Assembly: GCA_937883885.1 (NCBI GenBank)
Contig: CAKZXL010000953.1
Span: 1 to 13,189 of the forward strand
From: an uncultured Aquincola sp.
Lineage (GTDB): Bacteria > Pseudomonadota > Gammaproteobacteria > Burkholderiales > Burkholderiaceae
DNA: 13,189 bases
Direction: 5' to 3'
Within the stretch, counting starts at the first letter, position 1. Each line of letters begins with the position of its first letter. The position numbers and the translations under genes were made by a program. Shown here in pieces: positions 7,571-13,189 of the stretch. A model generated the notes under the pieces. It worked only from the letters and a program-made list of their open reading frames with translations, searched no databases and had not been told where the DNA came from.

Positions 7571-8503
7571 ATGCCCCTGCACCTGACCACGCCCCTCATC
7601 GAATCAGACGCCTACGGGCGGCCCCAGCACCAGGTGTGGTTGAAGATGGAAGCCCTGCAGCCCTGCGGCAGCTTCAAGCTGCGCGGCGTGGGCCATGCCT
7701 GCGAGGCGGCTGCGGCGCGTGGGGCCACCCGGCTGCTGTCGTCTTCCGGCGGCAATGCCGGTCTGGCGGTGGCCTGGGCGGGCCGGCGCCTGGGCCTGCC
7801 GGTGACGGTGGTGGTGCCCGAGACCACGCTGCCGCAACCCAAGGCGCTGATCGCCCAGCAGGGTGCGCAGGTGGTGGTGCACGGCAGCAGCTGGATGGAA
7901 GCCAACGAGCACCTGATGCAGCTGCGCCAGCCCACCGACGCCTTCATCCACCCCTTCGACGACCCGCTGCTGTGGGAAGGGCACGCCAGCATGGTGGCCG
8001 AGGTGGCCGCTGCGGGGCTGAAGCCCGATGCGGTGCTGCTGTCGGTGGGCGGTGGCGGCCTGCTCAGCGGCGTGGTGCAGGGCCTGCAGGCCCAGGGCTG
8101 GCACGACGTGCCGGTGGTGGCGGTGGAAACCACCGGCGCCGCCTCGCTGGCCGCGGCCATGCAGGCCGGCGAACTGGTGACGCTGCCGGCCATCACCAGC
8201 GTGGCCACCTCGCTGGGCGCGCGGCGGGTGGCCGAGCAGGCGCTGGCCTGCACCCGTGCCCACCCGGTTCACTCGGCCGTGGTCACCGACCGCCAGGCGC
8301 TGCAGGCCTGCCTGCAGTTTGCCGACGACCACCGCGTGGTGGTCGAGCCCGCCTGCGGCGCCGCCCTGGCCCTGGCCATGACCGAGCCCGCGCTGCGCCC
8401 GCTGCCCGTGCTGCAGCAGGCGCAGCGCCTGCTGGTCATCGTGTGCGGCGGCGTGTGCACGCCGCATGCGGATCTGGTGAGGCTGTTGGCTGCGGCGGCC
8501 TGA
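7571..8503 (+). CDS. PLP-dependent L-serine/threonine dehydratase, animal SDS-like
   Basis: Cytoplasmic enzyme of 310 residues in fold-type II, predicted to convert L-serine to pyruvate (or L-threonine to 2-oxobutyrate) plus ammonia. The PLP lysine is Lys36 in CGSFKLRG. SSGGNAG at 58-64 binds the substrate carboxylate, the tetraglycine loop at 160-163 grips the cofactor phosphate, and Cys292 in IVCGG occupies the place of the cysteine that faces the PLP ring nitrogen in rat and human serine dehydratase. Other stretches shared with the mammalian enzyme, as I recall it, are GHAS, LVTLP.ITSVA.SLGA and VEPACGAAL. There is no ACT regulatory domain, unlike biosynthetic IlvA. The ATG at 7571 is placed at the family N-terminus (LHLTTPLIES); its Shine-Dalgarno site is poor. 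D-serine or other hydroxy-amino-acid activity is possible. Confidence 0.92.
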   Translation: MPLHLTTPLIESDAYGRPQHQVWLKMEALQPCGSFKLRGVGHACEAAAARGATRLLSSSGGNAGLAVAWAGRRLGLPVTVVVPETTLPQPKALIAQQGAQVVVHGSSWMEANEHLMQLRQPTDAFIHPFDDPLLWEGHASMVAEVAAAGLKPDAVLLSVGGGGLLSGVVQGLQAQGWHDVPVVAVETTGAASLAAAMQAGELVTLPAITSVATSLGARRVAEQALACTRAHPVHSAVVTDRQALQACLQFADDHRVVVEPACGAALALAMTEPALRPLPVLQQAQRLLVIVCGGVCTPHADLVRLLAAAA

Positions 8504-8516
8504 CCTGACTCAGGCC
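8497..8516. terminator. Hairpin spanning both stops of convergent dehydratase and helicase genes
   Basis: GGCCTGA (8497-8503) and TCAGGCC (8510-8516) are exact complements around a 6-base loop. The first arm ends with the plus-strand TGA and the second begins with the minus-strand TGA, so one seven-pair stem serves both genes. It would form on either transcript. No T-tract follows, so Rho-independent termination is doubtful; a bidirectional 3'-end structure fits better. Confidence 0.4.
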
Positions 8517-10522
8517 TGGCCCGCCTTCGCCCGCCAGAACGCAGTATCGAACAACTGCTCGGCGCCGCTGCGCTCGTTGCGCAGCCAGAACTGGCGGCCG
8601 TCGGGGCTGACGCGGCACAGCTCGCCCACGTGGCGGCCGGCGCTCACGCGCTGGCCCAGCGCATGGGCCGGAAAGCCCGGCTGGCCCGCCAGCTGCAGCA
8701 GCGGCTGCACCGGTCGTGCATCCCCGGCCAGTCGCAGCCGGTGCAGGATTGCGGCCAGCACCGGGTTGGCTTCGTCCGCGGGCGAGAGGAACACCACCAC
8801 CTTGGCCTGCGCGCGGCTCAAGGCCACGTTGATCAGCCGGCGCGCCTCTTCGGTCTGCAAAAAGGGCTGGGCGCCATCGGCCGGGTCGAACAGCACCAGC
8901 GGCGCTTCGCTGCCCTGGGCGCGGTGCACGGTGCTCACCTTCAGCGCCTCGGGCAGGCCGCAGGCGCGCAGCCGCTGGCGGATCAGCGCCCGCTGCGCCC
9001 GAAAGGGCGTCAGCACGATCAGCTCGTGCGGCTGCCAGCCTTCGGCCAGGCCGCGCGCCACCAGGCCTGCGATGGCCTCGGCCGATTCGCGCCGCACCGG
9101 CCCGCGCTCGGTGGCCGACCAAGCGCCGTCGCGCCGGATGCGCTGCACATGCACCGCGGTGTCGGCGGGGATGTCGGCCAGCGCCCGCTGCCGCGCCGCC
9201 TGCCAGGTGGCTGAGGCCTTGGCATCGTCGGCCACGCGCAGCTGCCCGTCGTAGAACAGGTCGCTCACCAGTTCGCCGATGGGCGCGGCCATGCGCGATT
9301 GCTCGTCGAGCAGTGCGACGGCCGGCCCGCGTGGCGGCTTGTGCGCAAAGGCCGAGCGGCCCAGCCAGCGCTGCGCGCCGCGGTCGCTGCTGCGCAGCAC
9401 CGGCGACAGCTGCTGCGGATCGCCCGCGAAGAGGCGCGCCCGGCCCAGCGGCATCAGCGCCAGCGCATGGGCCAGGCTCACCTGGCTGGCTTCGTCGAAC
9501 ACCAGCAGGTCGAAGGGCGGCTCGCCCTCGGCCGGTGCCAGCTCGCGCAGCGTCTTCAGCGTGAAGGCGGCGCGGGTGGTCGTCATGGTGGCCAGCCGGC
9601 AGCGGCGCAGCACCTGTAGCGAAGCGGCGCGCAAGGCATCGCGCAGCTTGCCCACACGGTCGGACCAGACCTGCAGCGCCGCCGCATCGCGGGCCGAGGG
9701 GCGCGCTGCCTCGGCCCGCGCCAGCTGGCCGATCAGGTCCTGGTCGTCGGTGGGAATCAGGTGCTCGCGGCCGGCGTAGGCAGCGGCGTCGAAGCGGGTG
9801 CCCAGGCGCTGCACGGTGCCGCGCCATTGCGGGCGGCGGCCCTTGTCCAGCGCCTTGTCCACCGCCACCGTGGCCAGGTCCACCGCATGGTTGGTGGTGG
9901 ACAGCAGCAGCACCCGGGCCTGGGGCCGGGTGTCCAGATACTCGGCCAGCAGCACGCCCAGTGTGGTGGTCTTGCCGGTGCCCGGCGGCCCCCACAGGAA
10001 GGCGCTGCTGTGCCGCACCAGGCCCAGCGCCTGGCGCTGCGCCGGCCGCAGCCAGCGGAAGGGCGCGCCGGTGAGGGCGGGGCCGTCGTCCACCGGCTGC
10101 GGGTGGGTCAGGTCGGGCAGTGCGGCCAGCGCCTGCTCGGCCCAGGGCGTGTCCCACCAGGCATCGGCCACCGCATTCAGAAAGCGGGTGGGGTAGAGGC
10201 GTATCAGCGCGTCCGGCCCCGGTGGCGGCGCGCTGGCGTTCTGCAGCACCAGCTGGTCGTCTTCGGGCACCACGGCCAGCACGCTGGCGCCGCCCTTGAC
10301 CGGCGCGCCCCACCAGGCCGAAGCGCCGTCCAGGCTGTCGTCCAGCAGCGCCTGGGCCGAAGCGTGGCCCGGCCGCTGACCCTCGGCATACACATAGCCG
10401 GGCTCCAGCGTCACCCGCCACAGCGGGCCGTCGCGCTCGCTGCGCTGCACCTTGAAGTCGTAGAACTCAGGCGTGGCGGCCAGCTCGGCTTGAAGGGCGG
10501 CGCGCAGGTCGGCAAGGCTCAT
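8510..10522 (-). CDS. Upf1/DNA2-like superfamily 1B helicase
   Basis: ATP-dependent nucleic-acid helicase of 670 residues. The motor motifs appear in order: Q-motif-like LRPAQRQAL at 158-166, Walker A GPPGTGKTTT at 178-187, motif Ia STTNHAVD near 208, motif II VFDEASQ at 341-347, motif III GDPQQLSP at 367-374, motif IV-like LDEQSRM at 405-411, motif V STVHRAQGSE at 530-539 and motif VI LINVALSRAQ at 563-572. DEAS and LSRA with GDPQQL place it in the Upf1/DNA2 branch rather than UvrD/Rep. It has a roughly 155-residue N-terminal region (possibly a nucleic-acid-binding fold) and a 90-residue C-terminal tail that I do not recognise, and no nuclease motif. The start at 10522 has no clear Shine-Dalgarno site but yields an N-terminus that reads as protein. 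Cellular role (repair, RNA turnover or defence) is open; no defence partners lie nearby. Confidence 0.9.
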   Translation of the reverse strand: MSLADLRAALQAELAATPEFYDFKVQRSERDGPLWRVTLEPGYVYAEGQRPGHASAQALLDDSLDGASAWWGAPVKGGASVLAVVPEDDQLVLQNASAPPPGPDALIRLYPTRFLNAVADAWWDTPWAEQALAALPDLTHPQPVDDGPALTGAPFRWLRPAQRQALGLVRHSSAFLWGPPGTGKTTTLGVLLAEYLDTRPQARVLLLSTTNHAVDLATVAVDKALDKGRRPQWRGTVQRLGTRFDAAAYAGREHLIPTDDQDLIGQLARAEAARPSARDAAALQVWSDRVGKLRDALRAASLQVLRRCRLATMTTTRAAFTLKTLRELAPAEGEPPFDLLVFDEASQVSLAHALALMPLGRARLFAGDPQQLSPVLRSSDRGAQRWLGRSAFAHKPPRGPAVALLDEQSRMAAPIGELVSDLFYDGQLRVADDAKASATWQAARQRALADIPADTAVHVQRIRRDGAWSATERGPVRRESAEAIAGLVARGLAEGWQPHELIVLTPFRAQRALIRQRLRACGLPEALKVSTVHRAQGSEAPLVLFDPADGAQPFLQTEEARRLINVALSRAQAKVVVFLSPADEANPVLAAILHRLRLAGDARPVQPLLQLAGQPGFPAHALGQRVSAGRHVGELCRVSPDGRQFWLRNERSGAEQLFDTAFWRAKAGQA

Positions 10523-10649
10523 GACGGCAAGGGCGGGGCGGTCGAACGGAACAGGGTTTTTGGGCGGGGGGCGGAGTTGACCATGTTTGGGCTGCACGCG
10601 CCGCGGCCTTGCGTTACAAACCGGATCCTGCTGCCAGCCCTGCCACCCC

Positions 10650-12002
10650 ATGCGCGCCGCCCTCGACCGGTCGATCGCTTCTCCGCCGTTGCGGCCCACG
10701 CTGCCGCAGGCCATGGCCCTGCTGCGCCAGCCCAAGGTGGCGCTGGCCGTGCTGCTGGGCCTGGCCACCGGCATGCCGCCGGTGATGGTCACCGTCACGC
10801 TGGGCTTCTGGCTGCGCTCGGAGGGCATCGCGCTGGCGGCCATCGGTTATCTCAGCTGGGTGGGGCTGTTCTTCTCGTTCAAGTTCCTGTGGGCGCCGCT
10901 GGTCGATGCGCTGCGGCTGCCCTGGCTGGCCCGGCGGCTGGGCCATCGGCGCGCCTGGATGCTGCTGGGCCAGCTGGGGGTGATCGTCGGCATCCTGGGC
11001 ATGGCGGCCACCGGGCCGGGTGGCGGGCTGGGCCTGTTCGCGGCCTGGGCCATGCTCACCGCGCTGGCCTCGGCCACGCAGGACATCGCGGTGGATGCCT
11101 GGCGCATCGAGAGCGCGGCCGATGGCGAGCAGGAGGTGATGGCCTCGGCCTACGTGCTGGGCGTGCGGCTGGGCTACTTCGCGGGCAACGTGCCCATCTT
11201 CGCCGCCTCGGCCGCGCTCGGCTGGCCGCTGGCCTATGCCTGCGCCGCGCTGGGCGGCCTGGCCGGACTGGCGGCGGTGGCCTGGGCGCGCGAGCCGGCG
11301 GCTGCGGTGCCGCTGCTCGGCGTCGCCGAGCGCACTGGCCTGGATGGCCTGCTGCAGGCGCTGTGGCGGCCGCTGCCGCTGTTCTGGCAGCAGCATGGCC
11401 GGGCCAGCCTGCTGCTGGTGGCGCTGCTGGCGCTGTACTTCGTGCCCGACGGGTTGATCAACGCGATGGTGGCGCCGTTGTACGCCGACCTGGGCTTCAA
11501 CGCGCGGCAGATCGCGGTGGTGCGCGGCCTGTTCGGCTTTCCGGCGATGTTGCTGGGCGTGGTGGCGGCCGGCTGGCTGGGCCTGCGCTGGGGCAGCGTG
11601 GCGGCGCTGGCCACCGGGGTCAGCCTGGCGGCGCTGTCCAATGTGGGCTTTGCGTTGCTGGCCTGGTCGGGCGGGCTGCGCAGCGTGTGGGTGCCGGCCG
11701 CGATGTTCGAGGGCTTCAGCGCCGGGCTGGCCGCGGCCGCGATGGTGGCGCTGGCCAGCCGGCTCACGCACCGGCAGGCCACCGCGGCGCAGTTCGCGCT
11801 GCTGTCGTCGCTGATGACGCTGCTGCCCGGCCTGCTGGGCGGGCTGTCGGGCGCGGCGGTGGAGGCGCTGCAGGCCCGCGGCGGCCCGGCCCTGGACGCG
11901 TACGCCACCTGGTTCCTGCTCACCCCGCTGGCCGCGCTGCCGCCGCTGGTGCTGCTGGCGCTGTTGCGCCGGCAGGCCACCGGTGTGGATGACGCGCCCT
12001 GA
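10650..12002 (+). CDS. AmpG-like MFS permease
   Basis: Inner-membrane transporter of 450 residues with about 12 membrane helices. It resembles AmpG, the permease that returns anhydromuropeptides from the periplasm to the cytoplasm for wall recycling. Matching landmarks are LRQPKVALAVLLGLATGMP near 25-43, FKFLWAPLVDA at 77-87, GHRRAWML near 98-105, and ATQDIAVDAWR at 142-152, which parallels the AmpG ASQDIVFDAW motif. Homologues of this family also carry other solutes, so muropeptide transport is not assured. The ATG at 10650 is chosen; it lacks a clear Shine-Dalgarno site, and an ATG at 10713 just before the first conserved block is a reasonable alternative. The next gene, soxY, starts 33 bases after the stop on the same strand. 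Confidence 0.88.
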   Translation: MRAALDRSIASPPLRPTLPQAMALLRQPKVALAVLLGLATGMPPVMVTVTLGFWLRSEGIALAAIGYLSWVGLFFSFKFLWAPLVDALRLPWLARRLGHRRAWMLLGQLGVIVGILGMAATGPGGGLGLFAAWAMLTALASATQDIAVDAWRIESAADGEQEVMASAYVLGVRLGYFAGNVPIFAASAALGWPLAYACAALGGLAGLAAVAWAREPAAAVPLLGVAERTGLDGLLQALWRPLPLFWQQHGRASLLLVALLALYFVPDGLINAMVAPLYADLGFNARQIAVVRGLFGFPAMLLGVVAAGWLGLRWGSVAALATGVSLAALSNVGFALLAWSGGLRSVWVPAAMFEGFSAGLAAAAMVALASRLTHRQATAAQFALLSSLMTLLPGLLGGLSGAAVEALQARGGPALDAYATWFLLTPLAALPPLVLLALLRRQATGVDDAP

Positions 12003-12009
12003 GTGGCGC
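11994..12009 (+). promoter_or_regulatory. Small hairpin enclosing the AmpG-like gene stop
   Basis: GCGCC and GGCGC pair around a 6-base loop (ctgagt) that holds the TGA. Only five pairs and no U-run, so termination is unlikely; soxY follows 33 bases after the stop. It is listed because the same arrangement recurs at other stops here. Confidence 0.2.
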
Positions 12010-12035
12010 TGCACGCGCGGGCTTAGCATCGGCCC

Positions 12036-12545
12036 ATGCCCATCCCCGTGCCACGGCCGCTTCCACGCCGCGCGCTGCTGCTGCAGTCGGTGCAGCAGTC
12101 GCTGCGGCTGGCCGGCTGGCTGGCGGGCCTGGGCCTGCTGCCGGCCGGGCTGCGGGCGCAAGGTCTGGAAGCTGTGCCGGTGGACGGGCGCCCGGCGTTC
12201 CAGGGCCGCTCGCTGGCGGCGGTGTTGCAGGCCCTGGGCAGTGCCGCGCCGCAGCCTGACGACGGCGTGGAGCTGGAAGTGCCCGACGTGGCCGACAACG
12301 GCGCGGTGGTGCCGGCGCGGCTGGCCAGCACGCTGCCGGGCGTCACCCGGCTGGCGCTGTTGATCGAGCGCAACCCCGCGATGCTGTGCGCGCTGTTCGA
12401 GCCCGGCCCGCGCGTGGAGCCCGACTTCAGCCTGCGGGTGAAGATGGCCGAATCGACCGACGTGTATGCGGTGGCCTGGCTGGCCGATGGCGGCGTGCGT
12501 TACGCCCGCCGCCACTGCACCGTGGTGCTGGGGGGCTGCGCATGA
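12036..12545 (+). CDS. soxY: SoxY, sulfur-carrier subunit for thiosulfate oxidation (variant C-terminus)
   Basis: Periplasmic carrier of 169 residues. In the Sox cycle, SoxYZ holds sulfur intermediates on a cysteine of the SoxY C-terminal arm while SoxXA, SoxB and SoxCD act on it. The N-terminus has an Arg-Arg pair (11-12, PRRALLL) before a long hydrophobic run ending LRAQ near 39-42, a Tat-type signal as usual for SoxY. The family core is visible as NPAMLCALFEP (113-123), FSLRVKMAESTDVYAV (131-146) and the ADGGVRYARR segment. The protein ends VVLGGCA: Cys168 is in place, but the usual terminal GGCGG is cut to GGCA. Two additional cysteines, Cys118 and Cys161, are present. soxZ follows 18 bases later. 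No soxA, soxX, soxB or soxCD is in the window. Start has no strong Shine-Dalgarno site. Confidence 0.9.
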   Translation: MPIPVPRPLPRRALLLQSVQQSLRLAGWLAGLGLLPAGLRAQGLEAVPVDGRPAFQGRSLAAVLQALGSAAPQPDDGVELEVPDVADNGAVVPARLASTLPGVTRLALLIERNPAMLCALFEPGPRVEPDFSLRVKMAESTDVYAVAWLADGGVRYARRHCTVVLGGCA

Positions 12546-12554
12546 AGCGCGCAG
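12536..12554 (+). promoter_or_regulatory. Hairpin joining soxY stop and soxZ ribosome-binding site
   Basis: CTGCGC and GCGCAG pair around a 7-base loop (atgaagc) containing the soxY TGA. The 3' arm runs into the purine-rich AGGGGG at 12553-12558 that serves as the soxZ Shine-Dalgarno site. A ribosome finishing soxY would melt the stem and free the site, which would couple the two genes. Mechanism is inferred from the layout. Confidence 0.35.
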
Positions 12555-12563
12555 GGGGTGGCC

Positions 12564-12878
12564 ATGGCTGATGCGGTGCTGGTGCGCGCCCGCGCCACCG
12601 CCGATGGCCGCGCGGTGGTGCGGCTGCTGATGGCGCACGACATGGAAACCGGCCTGCGCCAGGACGCCAGCGGCCAGCGGGTGCCCGCCTGGTACATCAC
12701 CGAGGTGGTGGTGACGCTGGCCGGCCAGCCGGTGCTGCAGGCCCAATGGGGCACCGCGGTATCGAAGAATCCCAGCCTGCAGTTCACGCTGCGCGGTGTG
12801 CAGCCGGGTGAGCGTGTACAGGTGGCATGGCTGGACAACCGCGGCCAGCGCGGTGAGGGGGAAGGTGTGGTGGCTTGA
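12564..12878 (+). CDS. soxZ: SoxZ, partner subunit of the SoxYZ sulfur carrier
   Basis: Small periplasmic protein of 104 residues that forms the heterodimer with SoxY; it has no signal peptide and, as in other Sox systems, would be exported with SoxY through the Tat pathway. Family landmarks are LLMAHDMETGLRQD at 21-34, VPAWYITEV at 40-48, QAQWGTAVSKNPSLQF at 59-74, and AWLDNRG at 88-94. Length is normal. The ATG at 12564 has AGGGGG five bases upstream; a GTG at 12558 lies inside that site and is rejected. The stop is followed by only 32 bases before the convergent regulator gene ends. Confidence 0.95.
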   Translation: MADAVLVRARATADGRAVVRLLMAHDMETGLRQDASGQRVPAWYITEVVVTLAGQPVLQAQWGTAVSKNPSLQFTLRGVQPGERVQVAWLDNRGQRGEGEGVVA

Positions 12879-12905
12879 GGCGGGACTGAGAGCTTGGCCG
12901 GCCAC

Positions 12906-12919
12906 CGGGCTCAGGCCCG
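12906..12919. terminator. Hairpin enclosing the LysR gene stop in the convergent gap
   Basis: CGGGC and GCCCG pair around the tetraloop tcag, which holds the TGA of the minus-strand gene. A perfect palindrome TGGCCGGCCA lies just beside it at 12895-12904, within the 32-base gap after soxZ. Together they could end or protect transcripts from both sides. There is no T-tract, and five pairs is short. Confidence 0.25.
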
Positions 12920-13189
12920 CAGCCGCAGCGCCGCGATCACCAGCGCCAGCGCGGGCGACAGCTGGCGGCGCGATGGGTAGTACAGGTGGTAGCCGGGCAG
13001 GCGCGGCCACCAGTCTTCCAACACCGGTTGCAGCAGGCCAGCCTGCACATAGGGCTGGATCAGGTCTTCCGGCACGTAACACAGGCCGCGGTCGTCCAGC
13101 GCCGCCTGCAGCATCAGCAAGGTGTTGTTCAGCACCACCTGGCCGCCCACCTTCACTTGCAGTTGCCTGCCGCGTTTCTCGAACTCCCA
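12911..13189 (-). CDS. LysR-type transcriptional regulator, C-terminal part only
   Basis: The 92 visible residues are the end of the effector-binding domain of a LysR regulator, of the class seen in CrgA-like and many proteobacterial orphan LysR proteins. Recognisable pieces are WEFEKRGRQLQVKV, then LMLQAALDDRGLCYVPEDL, LLQPVLEDWWP, and the very typical PGYHLYYPSRRQLSPAL close to the C-terminus. About 210 residues, including the N-terminal winged helix, are outside the window, so it is cut by the window edge rather than broken. It is convergent with soxZ. Whether it controls the soxYZ unit cannot be judged; LysR proteins more often act on a divergent neighbour, which would lie off the right edge. 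Confidence 0.93.
   Translation of the reverse strand, partial: WEFEKRGRQLQVKVGGQVVLNNTLLMLQAALDDRGLCYVPEDLIQPYVQAGLLQPVLEDWWPRLPGYHLYYPSRRQLSPALALVIAALRLRA

Noticed and set aside
7603..8467. Minus-strand open frames opposite the dehydratase gene
   Set aside because: They are antisense to a gene with full PLP-enzyme motifs and show no recognisable domain or signal of their own.
10587..10649. A TTG start for the AmpG-like permease at 10587
   Set aside because: It adds 21 residues rich in Cys and Arg before the charged N-terminus with no ribosome-binding support; the ATG at 10650 or 10713 fits the family better.
8510..10843. Helicase start further upstream, up to 10843
   Set aside because: The added residues are low-complexity, run antisense into the AmpG-like gene, and include nothing that looks like a helicase N-terminus.
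12895..12904. TGGCCGGCCA palindrome as a restriction or attachment site
   Set aside because: A single GC palindrome in a convergent gap with no integrase or duplicated copy nearby; more likely part of the 3'-end structure or chance.
10614..13082. An 822-codon minus-strand open frame opposite the AmpG-like gene and soxYZ
   Set aside because: Its translation is Gln/His/Arg/Pro-rich without domains, and it crosses three well-supported plus-strand genes. It is a composition shadow.
1..13189. Mobile elements, CRISPR, tRNA or rRNA genes, toxin-antitoxin pairs, prophage genes
   Set aside because: I looked for transposase motifs, long terminal repeats, regular repeat-spacer patterns and cloverleaf-like segments and saw none I could support.

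Overview
The window looks like a chromosomal segment of a very GC-rich betaproteobacterium, most likely Burkholderiales of the Rubrivivax/Leptothrix/Ideonella kind. This is inferred from base composition, protein character and the SoxYZ pair; no rRNA or other phylogenetic marker is present. Genes are tightly packed, the longest gap is about 240 bases, and I see no insertion sequence, phage gene, tRNA, CRISPR array or plasmid function.

Layout. (a) 1-4465, minus strand: a peptide/nickel-type ABC importer operon reading substrate-binding protein, permease B, permease C, ATPase. The last three genes overlap or abut (25-base gap, then ATGA, then TGATG). The ATPase runs off the left edge, and a second ATPase would be expected beyond it. 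(b) 4598-5620, plus: a classical short-chain dehydrogenase with an added C-terminal membrane anchor, divergent from the importer. (c) 5627-7333, minus: a three-receiver regulatory protein that looks like a hybrid histidine kinase stripped of its catalytic core. (d) 7571-8503, plus: a PLP-dependent serine/threonine dehydratase of the type known from mammalian liver. (e) 8510-10522, minus: a Upf1/DNA2-like SF1B helicase. (f) 10650-12878, plus: an AmpG-like MFS permease followed closely by soxY and soxZ, the sulfur-carrier pair of thiosulfate oxidation, probably one transcription unit. (g) 12911-13189, minus: the C-terminal part of a LysR-type regulator, cut by the right edge.

How it fits together. 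The importer is one functional unit, taking up peptides or a related small solute into a cytoplasm where the serine dehydratase could turn released serine/threonine into 2-oxoacids; that link is only suggestive. SoxYZ would be a periplasmic carrier serving Sox enzymes encoded elsewhere. Other neighbours look like ordinary housekeeping or accessory genes.

Most notable: a SoxY whose carrier-cysteine motif ends in GGCA rather than GGCGG; a receiver/pseudo-kinase protein without kinase residues; and a recurring small GC hairpin centred on stop codons, with the stop usually in the loop, at most non-overlapping gene ends. I do not see a convincing new multi-gene system.
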